Shown here piece by piece: positions 1-5,277 of a DNA stretch of 5,471 nucleotides (positions are counted from its first letter, which is position 1; each line of letters begins with the position of its first letter). The notes under the pieces are model-generated. The model was not told the origin of the DNA, searched no databases, and saw only the letters and a program-made list of their open reading frames with translations. This DNA is from Alphaproteobacteria bacterium. GTDB lineage: Bacteria; Pseudomonadota; Alphaproteobacteria; UBA828. Location of the stretch: assembly GCA_022826345.1 (NCBI GenBank), contig JAJDVB010000154.1:1-5471 (forward strand). Reading direction: 5' to 3'. The position numbers were made by a program, and so were the translations under genes.

Positions 1-51
1 GACCGAGTGACCGCCGAACTCGTGGCCACGCAGCAAATCCAAATCCTTCAT
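1..51 (-). CDS. 5' end of an unidentified gene running leftwards out of the window (first 17 codons)
   Basis: The minus strand has an ATG at 51-49 and an open frame to the window edge reading MKDLDLLRGHEFGGHSV. A very strong ribosome binding site, GGAGGAGG (complement of 59-66), lies 7 nt upstream of the ATG, which is the main reason to believe the gene. The product cannot be recognised from 17 residues: there is no signal peptide and no clear motif. It is transcribed divergently from the ribbon-helix-helix gene at 153, and the two share a roughly 100-bp intergenic region with a small palindromic cluster. It may belong to the same mobile element, but this is only inferred from position. Confidence 0.55.
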   Translation of the reverse strand, partial: MKDLDLLRGHEFGGHSV

Positions 52-64
52 CGCGATGCCTCCT

Positions 65-84
65 CCAAGGCTCCTTGCCAAGGC
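65..84. promoter_or_regulatory. Alternating CAAGG/CCTTG half-sites between divergent genes (candidate operator)
   Basis: Three 5-bp half-sites alternate in orientation: CAAGG (66-70), CCTTG (73-77) and CAAGG (79-83). Seen another way, CCAAGGC is repeated at 65-71 and 78-84, 13 bp apart. The cluster directly abuts the Shine-Dalgarno of the leftward gene and lies about 70 bp upstream of the gene for the ribbon-helix-helix protein. Such proteins often bind short repeated half-sites near their own genes, so autoregulation is a reasonable guess. The elements are short and chance occurrence is possible. Confidence 0.3.
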
Positions 85-152
85 CCAGAGTCAGCCGCGA
101 AATCAGATTCGTTGGAAGTATGGGGGATCGATACCGCTTACGGAGCAAGACC

Positions 153-530
153 ATGACCGAGAATTCTGACATCAGCACCAGCGATCACCACGTTGGGCGC
201 CGCAAGGGTCCGGTTGCCCGCAAGTCCCACAGCATCAGGTTCTCCGACGCCGAGTGGGAGACGATCCAGGCGCAGGCCGAGGAACGGGAGATGATGCCTG
301 GCGAGTACGTTCGCCATGCTGCCCTGAGCCTGGGTGCCGGTGCGGCTGGCACGGTCCATGCGGATCTCCCTCCTGCCCTCGTCAGGCTGATCGAGACCAC
401 CTACCGCGCCGCCTACTTCGTCTCCACCGTCAGGCACAACGAAATGCTCCGCGATGGAAGGGGCGAGGAAGTCGACAGCGTGATCAAGCAAGGCAGGCTC
501 GCCCAGGCCCACATACTGCGCGGCGAGTGA
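153..530 (+). CDS. Ribbon-helix-helix protein, MobC-like mobilization/relaxosome accessory family (125 aa)
   Basis: A likely DNA-binding protein. After a basic, disordered N-terminus (residues 1-24), residues 26-30 (SHSIRF) form the predicted beta strand. Residues 31-46 (SDAEWETIQAQAEERE) form the first helix and 49-60 (PGEYVRHAALSL) the second. This is the ribbon-helix-helix pattern of MobC-type relaxosome proteins and relatives. The C-terminal half (72-125) is predicted helical and resembles the tail of such mobilization proteins. The ATG at 153 is preferred because GGAG (142-145) sits 7 nt upstream; in-frame starts further upstream (TTG at 75, ATG at 120) have poorer sites. No relaxase gene is visible; it could lie outside the window. 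A chromosomal CopG/Arc-type repressor is the main alternative. The fold call is fairly secure, the mobilization role less so. Confidence 0.7.
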   Translation: MTENSDISTSDHHVGRRKGPVARKSHSIRFSDAEWETIQAQAEEREMMPGEYVRHAALSLGAGAAGTVHADLPPALVRLIETTYRAAYFVSTVRHNEMLRDGRGEEVDSVIKQGRLAQAHILRGE

Positions 531-615
531 GCGGGCGGAAGCCTTGCGGCGAGGCCGGTCAGGTGCGCTTGAGATCGAGCTGGGCATGACGAAGACGGGT
601 GCGGCGCGTTGCTGT

Positions 616-2028
616 TCAGAACTGTCGTACGAAGCGAAGCTCGCCCCGCGTCCGCTCGTAGTCGTAGAGCTGCGCGTTGGTCTCCCGCTCCTCGTTCACC
701 ACGACCAACTCGGGGCTGAAGCCCATCAGCGTGAAGGCCCGGTTGTGAACTGAGAGCCGCAAGCTCCGGGTGCGGTCCGACCGATCCTCGCCGGTCGGCG
801 TGTGCGGGAACCACTCGTCCTCGAAGTCGGTCCAGCGCACCTCGCCGCCGCCGCCAACCGTGAAGCCCAGCGGCAGGATCACGGTGATCCCCGCCCCGAT
901 CCAGCGGCTGCTGTTGCGCTCCCGCTCCCTCTCGGGGCGCTCCTGGCCGTAGCCGCCGGAAAGGTCTGCCCGCACCGTCGGCGCCACCACCCAGGATCCC
1001 CTGACCGATGCGTCCATGATCGGCCCGTCCAGCCAGGGGCGGTTACGGTAGCGCCGATCATGCCACGAGGTCTGGGTGAACGCCGTCACCCGCGAGCTGA
1101 CGCGATGGGCCACCTCAAGGCGCGCGCCCAGTTCGCGGTTGTCCGGCGCGGTGCTTGCCCAGCGCTGCCGCGCGCTCGCCAGCAGGCTTCCTTCCGTACG
1201 TTCGTCCACCAGCCAGCGCGGGCCGAGATGGGTGGAGAGGAACAGTTGATCGAACTCCGAGCCCCCGTACTCGCGCCGCGCGGTCTCGCCGCCGGCACGG
1301 AGCCGCCAGCGTTCCGCCAGCGGCACCTGGTACTCCGCACCGCCCCACACCGAGACGCCGACGCCTGAGGTGGTCAGTTCCTCCGCGTCGCGCTCGAAGG
1401 GCAGGCCGAAGATGTAGATGGTCCGCTCCTCGGAGCCTGCGCCGATGTTGGTGTCCGGCGCGAGCGCTACGCCTGCGCTGAAGCTCCAGCGTCCGCGCGA
1501 CCTGATCTCGTTGAGGAAGAGGTTGACGTTGGCGGCCACCTCGTCGGGCACGCCGCCGGCCAGCACAGCCTCGAAGTGACGCACGGCGAGATCGTCCTCG
1601 CCCTTGAGATAGAACGCGCGGGCCAGCTCCAGCCGTACCCGCACCAGACCCGGCGCCTCGACCAGCATGGCGTGGAACGCGGCGATCGCCTCGTTCAGCA
1701 GAAGCTCCCGCTCGTCGTCGGGACGGCCCGGCCGCTGCGATGCTTCAACCGAAGCCAGGCCGTAGAGGAAGAGCCCCTCGGCCTCGAGCCGCCCCTGCCC
1801 GAGCAGGGAGCGCAACACGACGATCGCCCCCTCGAAGCGGCCGGCATCCATCAGCGCCTGCGCCTGATCGACGCTGATGGAGCCCGGCTCCCTCGTCGCC
1901 TCCGTGGATGACGGGGATGGGGGCGAGGACGGCGCCAGGGGAGCCTCTGCCTCCGCGCCCCAGGCCGGCAACGCCAGAAGAACGCAAACGGCAGCCGCCA
2001 GAACATGGCAATACGGGAAGGGCCTCAC
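616..2028 (-). CDS. slam: Slam (surface lipoprotein assembly modifier, DUF560), type XI secretion outer-membrane protein
   Basis: Slam proteins are outer-membrane barrels that translocate specific lipoproteins to the cell surface. The 470-aa product has a signal peptide (about residues 1-25, hydrophobic core HVLAAAVCVLLALPAWGA, cleavage probably after AWGA) and a Pro/Ser-rich linker (27-48). A periplasmic TPR-like helical domain follows (about 50-178, e.g. LARAFYLKGEDDLAVRHFEA). The barrel (181-470) opens with WSFSAGVALAPDTNIG, the family's 'D(S/T)NI' entry motif. It ends with a Slam-like tail, NAQLYDYERTRGELRFVRQF, with the terminal Phe expected of outer-membrane proteins. Length matches known Slams (about 450-500 aa). 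The GTG at 2028 is chosen over the TTG at 2040 because GGAG lies 6 nt before it. The gene begins 33 nt after the small frameshifted gene, suggesting one operon, and lies downstream of its probable lipoprotein substrate. Family assignment is strong; substrate specificity is inferred. Confidence 0.9.
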   Translation of the reverse strand: MRPFPYCHVLAAAVCVLLALPAWGAEAEAPLAPSSPPSPSSTEATREPGSISVDQAQALMDAGRFEGAIVVLRSLLGQGRLEAEGLFLYGLASVEASQRPGRPDDERELLLNEAIAAFHAMLVEAPGLVRVRLELARAFYLKGEDDLAVRHFEAVLAGGVPDEVAANVNLFLNEIRSRGRWSFSAGVALAPDTNIGAGSEERTIYIFGLPFERDAEELTTSGVGVSVWGGAEYQVPLAERWRLRAGGETARREYGGSEFDQLFLSTHLGPRWLVDERTEGSLLASARQRWASTAPDNRELGARLEVAHRVSSRVTAFTQTSWHDRRYRNRPWLDGPIMDASVRGSWVVAPTVRADLSGGYGQERPERERERNSSRWIGAGITVILPLGFTVGGGGEVRWTDFEDEWFPHTPTGEDRSDRTRSLRLSVHNRAFTLMGFSPELVVVNEERETNAQLYDYERTRGELRFVRQF

Positions 2029-2061
2029 CGAAGTCTCCAACGCGAGCTTGAGGGGTGGATG

Positions 2062-2402
2062 TCAGGCGCCGGCGCACAGCGGCCATAGGCGCCGGAGCGG
2101 ATACTGCAATTCCCAGCCCGCCCAGGCAGCAATCTCAATGCTGGACCCGGTAAGCTCCCCCTGGTCGCATCGCAGCAGGCCATGGAAGTGGATGATGTGC
2201 TCGTTGGAGCCTGGAAAGGCGGCGATGGCCTCGGCCGGCTTCGCCTCGCGCACTTCGCCCCCAGCATGGTCATGGCCTGGCCGTCGGCTTCCAGGCACAG
2301 GCGGAAGCGCGTGTCCGTGTCGCGCGCCTGCCTGCAGGCGATGCCGACGACGACAGGCAGCAGCGCGCCCGCGATGGGGAGGCCGTAAGGGTGGCGGGTC
2401 AT
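2062..2402 (-). pseudogene. Small exported-looking protein gene with an apparent 1-base frameshift
   Basis: Two overlapping minus-strand frames look like halves of one protein. The first starts at ATG 2402 (MTRHPYGLPIAGALLPVVVG...), has a hydrophobic signal-like stretch at residues 7-22, and uses almost only G/C in third codon positions until about 2258. After that, the same frame becomes Ser/Arg/Pro-rich with lower third-position GC, typical of out-of-frame reading. The -1 frame then takes on coding character (AEAIAAFPGSNEHIIHFHGL) up to TGA at 2064-2062. The switch fits one missing base at the G5 run (C5 at 2258-2262 on the plus strand); a sixth G would give one 113-aa protein with four cysteines. 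IAC at residues 21-23 could be a weak lipobox. No good Shine-Dalgarno precedes the ATG. I do not recognise the family. The cause could be sequencing error, a real mutation, or recoding at GGGGG. Its place between cargo and Slam suggests a role in the same system, by association only. Confidence 0.5.
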
Positions 2403-2434
2403 AGCGGAGATTGCCCGCAGGGAATTGTGCTCAT

Positions 2435-2472
2435 GTCAGGCATTCGTCAGGTTGAAGTCTCCCAAAGTCAGG
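2435..2472. repeat. Three GTCAGG direct repeats in helical register upstream of the Slam operon
   Basis: The hexamer GTCAGG occurs at 2435-2440, 2446-2451 and 2467-2472. The spacings of 11 and 21 bp put all three on the same DNA face. They lie between the lipoprotein terminator and the start of the small gene at 2402, where a promoter for the small gene and Slam would be expected. I could not pick a convincing -35/-10 pair. A transcription-factor array is plausible but unproven. Confidence 0.3.
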
Positions 2473-2475
2473 ATG

Positions 2476-2510
2476 AAAAAACCGGGTGCAGCGCAGTGCG
2501 CTGCACCCGG
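2476..2510 (-). terminator. Rho-independent terminator of the lipoprotein gene
   Basis: The plus-strand arms 2482-2494 (CCGGGTGCAGCGC) and 2498-2510 are perfectly complementary, giving a 13-bp GC-rich stem with a 3-nt loop. Read on the minus strand, the stem is followed at once by six U residues (A6 at 2476-2481). It lies about 57 nt past the lipoprotein stop codon and before the small gene and Slam. It should therefore end most lipoprotein transcripts and keep downstream expression lower or independent. Confidence 0.93.
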
Positions 2511-2523
2511 CTTGAATTGGAAA

Positions 2524-2550
2524 GGCAGCCGAAAGAGCCGAGCGGCTGCC
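2524..2550 (-). other. Second hairpin just after the lipoprotein stop codon
   Basis: An 8-bp perfect stem (GGCAGCCG 2524-2531 with CGGCTGCC 2543-2550) has an 11-nt loop and lies 16 nt past the stop codon. On the minus strand it is followed by UUUCC, too short a U tract for a strong terminator. It may protect the 3' end of the mRNA or assist the main terminator downstream. Confidence 0.45.
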
Positions 2551-2566
2551 CTTCCCTCGTCGAGGA

Positions 2567-4906
2567 TCAGTTGTCGTCGCGCTCGACCCCGAAGGCGCCG
2601 GTCATCCTGCCGACGTCCCCGTGCTCCGCCCAGAAGACGCCCGTGGCAGCCGCCGGGGCCGGGTTGTTCGCAGCCGTGGAGTCAACGGTGGCACCTTTCG
2701 CCGCCCAGAAGTCTCCATACCAGGAGCCTGTCTTTTCACCGTCCATGTCGCCCATCGTCCAGACCGTTCCGTTCTCGGCGTTGGCGAACCCGTGACCGGA
2801 ACCGTCGAGCTGGAACCCGCTAGTCTCGGTGACCCTCCCCCTTGAGCTGGGAACTGGTGCTGGATCAGCAGCGCTGATCTTGGCTTCAAGCAGTTCGACC
2901 TTCCAGTCCATGGCTTGCCCTTCTGCCATGAAGCCGGTCAGTTCGCCGCTGACCATCTGCTCGTCGAAGTCCGCCGTCAGCATGGCGTTCGCCGTCCAAT
3001 GCCCCGAACTCGAACCAGCGGCCACGGGATGGTAGATGGCATACATTCCGGCTGCGCCGCCGCTGTAGCTGGCGCTTCCCTTGATCGCCTGCGCGACTCC
3101 GTTGGCGTGGGGAACGCCGTTAGTACGGATTTCGGAAAACGGCCTGACATCTGTCCAGCCGTCGTCCCCGGAAAGCTCCCGCATCCAGTAGCCGTAGGTA
3201 ACGAACATCGCCGCCGCTGTGGGATCACCGAGTGTGGTCATCGCGTTCGGATCGTCCGGGGTGAAGGTCCAGCCGGCCGACCCGCCTCCGCCCAGAAGGA
3301 CGTAGGCAACGCCGTCCTCCGGTGTGGAGGCTTCGCTGTCGCCCACCAGCCGGCTCGATACACAGACATCCGCCCCGGTCCCCGCGCATGTGTAGGTCCC
3401 GGACACGCCGTCGAAGGTGCCCATGACGCTGACCATGCTTTCATCCATATCCTTGGTGTCAGGATCATCCTCCATGGTATGCGTCTTCCTGCCGGCGGTG
3501 GAGAACTCGGGCGATGCAATGAGCACCCAGTTGGCCACCACATCCGCAGCGGTCAGGCCGGCGGTGGTGATGTGCGCCTTGGCTGTCGGGCTTTCCGGCA
3601 TATACCAGGCATTGTCGCGAGTGCCGTCATTGTTGCTGTCGGCGCCGTACCGCTCGGCAAACGTCTCGCTTTCGGCGTCCTTGGCGTCGGCCTGGTTGTG
3701 GTAGATAACCAGATGGTCCGTGATGCCCTTCATGCACCCTTCAGCGTATTCGCACGTCAAAGGGTCATCGGGGTGTTCGGACACGTACTTGTTGCCCTTC
3801 CAGCCAGCCAGATCAGGCAACATCTCTGTCACAGGTATTCCACCAACCGTCGGCAGATAGACGTTGCTGGTGCTCTCTACGCCCTTGTCATTTTCGGTAG
3901 CCGTCGCCGAACTTTGGTTATTAGCGTCAGGGTCTATCCCTTGTGTAAGGGCCAAAGAAAGCGGGTTTGCGATAAGACCTGAAGCCGGGCCCTTTACGTT
4001 TCTCGTCAGCCGCAAATGGGTGGCTTTGCCGCCCGTGTTGTCGAACTCCCTGTCTCTTTCGATTGCGTTGAACACCTTCCGGGCGTCGGCCCTGGCCTGC
4101 TTTTTGGCCTCGGTCTCGGCAGCATCCTCCGCATTGTCGATGACGGCTTGCGCCATGTCGATCGGCCCTGCCGCATTGCCCGCCTCGCGCTGATACGGAG
4201 CCTTCTCGTCGTCGGTCAGGTCCGCGCCGGCCATAATCGCCGCGTTCAGGGCGCCGAGCGCCTCGTTGGCGGCGTCGAGTTGCGCCTGCGTGGGGGTTGA
4301 GCCGGAAAACGCCGCGAGGGCAGCCTGCAAGTCGTCTGAAGCATCCGACAGCGCCGTCATCTGGTTCATCCGGCGCGTCGCGGTGTCGATCCCGCCCTGT
4401 GCCATGTCCACAGCCATCACGGCACCATCCAGCATCGACACGTACATCGCCTTGTCGGCTTCGCTCACGTCGGCGGCTGCGGCCAGCGCCCCCCGCAGGG
4501 TTGCGATGGCGGTCCGGGCGGCGTCAACCCCCTCTTGAGTCGACAACGCCTCATCGGACGTGTCGATCATGCCGGCGGCCGTCATCAGCGCCATTTTCTG
4601 CGCTGCCTCACGGGCCATCGTCGCGAGCGTCATCAGTTGGCTGGCGAGCGCTGCCTGAAGGCTCGCGGCTTCCTGGCCGCTGATTGCGGTCTGGTCCACC
4701 GCGTCGTAGGCCGCCTGGGCAGCTTCCGCCGTGGTGGCTGCCATGATTGCCGCCTTCCCCGCCTCGTACGCTGTCGGCGGCTCGGGCTCAACCACTGGCG
4801 GTGTATCGTCGCCATCGCCGTCGTGGACGCAGCCGTACATGACGGCCGAGAGGGCGACGATCGAGACCGCCGCCAGCAAACTGCGAGTCAGCTTCGTCTT
4901 CTTCAT
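2567..4906 (-). CDS. Surface lipoprotein, probable Slam cargo: helical-repeat stalk plus C-terminal TbpB-like barrel (779 aa)
   Basis: A predicted exported lipoprotein and likely substrate of the Slam encoded downstream. Residues 1-25 are a lipoprotein signal (KK near the N-terminus, core SLLAAVSIVALSAVMYG) with Cys26 as the lipidation site. The lipobox (M-Y-G-C) is imperfect. An acidic/Pro tether follows (28-44), then an Ala-rich helical region (about 45-283) with at least two homologous units (about 122-179 and 205-262, sharing VDMAQ/IDMAQ). Residues 290-520 form a non-repetitive domain with two close cysteine pairs (C385/C391 and C507/C515). Residues 530-779 are Gly-rich beta sequence ending in GVFWAEHGDVGRMTGAFGVERDDN-like TbpB features (Trp-Gly strand motifs, terminal GAFG). 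ATG 4906 is chosen because MKKTK is a normal signal start and AAAGGAG lies upstream, although its 12-nt spacing is long; the GTG at 4930 is an alternative. A terminator follows the gene. The ligand (metal carrier, haem or other) cannot be told from sequence. Confidence 0.87.
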   Translation of the reverse strand: MKKTKLTRSLLAAVSIVALSAVMYGCVHDGDGDDTPPVVEPEPPTAYEAGKAAIMAATTAEAAQAAYDAVDQTAISGQEAASLQAALASQLMTLATMAREAAQKMALMTAAGMIDTSDEALSTQEGVDAARTAIATLRGALAAAADVSEADKAMYVSMLDGAVMAVDMAQGGIDTATRRMNQMTALSDASDDLQAALAAFSGSTPTQAQLDAANEALGALNAAIMAGADLTDDEKAPYQREAGNAAGPIDMAQAVIDNAEDAAETEAKKQARADARKVFNAIERDREFDNTGGKATHLRLTRNVKGPASGLIANPLSLALTQGIDPDANNQSSATATENDKGVESTSNVYLPTVGGIPVTEMLPDLAGWKGNKYVSEHPDDPLTCEYAEGCMKGITDHLVIYHNQADAKDAESETFAERYGADSNNDGTRDNAWYMPESPTAKAHITTAGLTAADVVANWVLIASPEFSTAGRKTHTMEDDPDTKDMDESMVSVMGTFDGVSGTYTCAGTGADVCVSSRLVGDSEASTPEDGVAYVLLGGGGSAGWTFTPDDPNAMTTLGDPTAAAMFVTYGYWMRELSGDDGWTDVRPFSEIRTNGVPHANGVAQAIKGSASYSGGAAGMYAIYHPVAAGSSSGHWTANAMLTADFDEQMVSGELTGFMAEGQAMDWKVELLEAKISAADPAPVPSSRGRVTETSGFQLDGSGHGFANAENGTVWTMGDMDGEKTGSWYGDFWAAKGATVDSTAANNPAPAAATGVFWAEHGDVGRMTGAFGVERDDN

Positions 4907-4955
4907 GGCTTCGAGGCTCTCCTTTTCCACAGGTGCGTGTAGCGTTTGTTCTAAT

Positions 4956-4967
4956 TCTGACGTCAGA
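4956..4967. promoter_or_regulatory. Perfect 12-bp palindrome upstream of the lipoprotein gene
   Basis: TCTGACGTCAGA is an exact palindrome, ending about 50 bp upstream of the lipoprotein ATG, in its probable promoter or 5' leader. It sits right beside the TACG repeat array. An operator for a dimeric regulator is the simplest reading. It does not match a Fur box or another operator I can name. Confidence 0.4.
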
Positions 4968-5058
4968 GCTACGCTATGCTACGATTCTGTACGTTGTTTC
5001 CGTTAGCTAGGTAGAACCTCCGCTCTTGACGAGACGACAATCCTACGATCCAATACGT
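4968..5058. repeat. Phased TACG array between the lipoprotein and integrase genes
   Basis: TACG occurs at 4970, 4980 and 4990, exactly 10 bp apart, and again at 5044 and 5054, also 10 bp apart. Two longer copies, CTACGATTCTGTACGT (4979-4994) and CTACGATCCAATACGT (5043-5058), match at 13 of 16 positions, 64 bp apart. Such spacing suggests several copies of a protein binding on one DNA face. Candidates are arm-type sites for the nearby integrase or an array for a regulator of the lipoprotein promoter. No boundary or core att sequence is identifiable within this window alone. Confidence 0.5.
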
Positions 5059-5062
5059 AGGA
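5041..5062. promoter_or_regulatory. Inverted repeat TCCTACG-N8-CGTAGGA
   Basis: Perfect 7-bp arms (5041-5047 and 5056-5062) flank an 8-bp spacer. It overlaps the second TACG pair and the AGGAG (5059-5063) in front of the ATG at 5068. It could be an operator or a stem that hides that ribosome binding site. The first repeat copy (4979-4997) has the same layout with one mismatch (CTACG-N8-CGTTG), which favours a protein-binding site over coincidence. Confidence 0.4.
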
Positions 5063-5067
5063 GTTTG

Positions 5068-5277
5068 ATGTCGCGGGCGTCCGCAGTGATGACGGCAATT
5101 TTGGCCATTCCGACCGGTCCCGAATTTTCCCGCCGCGAGGCGGCGGAATCCCGGATTCCGAAATCATTCGGTCGTCAGGTGACGGTGAGAGGCGGCTGCA
5201 GAATCAGCGCCCCGCCGATGACCCCGGCCGGCAGGGCGGCGCGTACCAGGGAGATACCCGATGCCCAGGCGAAGTGA
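5068..5277 (+). CDS. Possible small ORF overlapping the integrase start (69 aa, doubtful)
   Basis: AGGAG at 5059-5063 lies 4 nt before ATG 5068, and the frame stays open to TGA at 5275-5277, overlapping the integrase start by 17 nt. That arrangement could give translational coupling. The peptide (MSRASAVMTAILAIPTGPEF...) has no recognisable domain. It is rich in Arg, Pro and Ala and crosses the strongly base-paired stretch 5120-5171, so it reads more like non-coding DNA. It is listed because of the good ribosome binding site. Confidence 0.2.
   Translation: MSRASAVMTAILAIPTGPEFSRREAAESRIPKSFGRQVTVRGGCRISAPPMTPAGRAARTREIPDAQAK
5120..5171. other. Potential three-way-junction structure upstream of the integrase
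   Basis: Three stems nest in 52 nt. The outer stem is CCGAAT (5120-5125) with ATTCGG (5166-5171), extendable by TTT/AAA across a 2-nt bulge. The second is CCGCC (5130-5134) with GGCGG (5139-5143), closing a GCGA (GNRA-type) loop. The third is CGGAATC (5144-5150) with GATTCCG (5154-5160), closing a CCG loop. The two inner stems abut without a gap. It could be a leader RNA controlling the integrase, a folded single-strand recombination site, or a REP-like element. GC-rich DNA forms stems easily, so this is tentative. Confidence 0.35.

Noticed and set aside
531..615. Bidirectional terminator between the convergent genes
   Set aside because: Only weak short stems and no A/T tract are visible in these 85 bases.
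802..1368. Long plus-strand frame of 188 codons opposite the Slam gene
   Set aside because: It lies wholly antisense to a well-supported Slam frame, is Arg/Pro/Ala-rich, and has no recognisable domain; it is a by-product of high GC.
2025..2402. The 125-codon minus frame taken as an intact protein overlapping the Slam start
   Set aside because: Its second half is Ser/Arg/Pro-rich with reduced third-position GC, and the -1 frame there looks like real coding sequence; a frameshifted gene explains both better.
2399..2434. 11-residue leader peptide (MSTIPCGQSPL) whose stop overlaps the ATG at 2402
   Set aside because: The stop/start overlap is neat, but the peptide is very short and has no clear ribosome binding site or conservation to judge from.
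2915..3982. Plus-strand frame of 355 codons opposite the lipoprotein gene
   Set aside because: Despite its length it mirrors the codon bias of the lipoprotein on the other strand. Its product is rich in Gly, Val, Arg and His with no domain I recognise, while the opposite strand encodes clear signal, repeat and barrel features.
5026..5055. TTGACG (5026-5031) as the -35 box of a plus-strand integrase promoter
   Set aside because: No acceptable -10 hexamer lies 16-18 bp downstream; TACGAT (5044-5049) is only 12 bp away.
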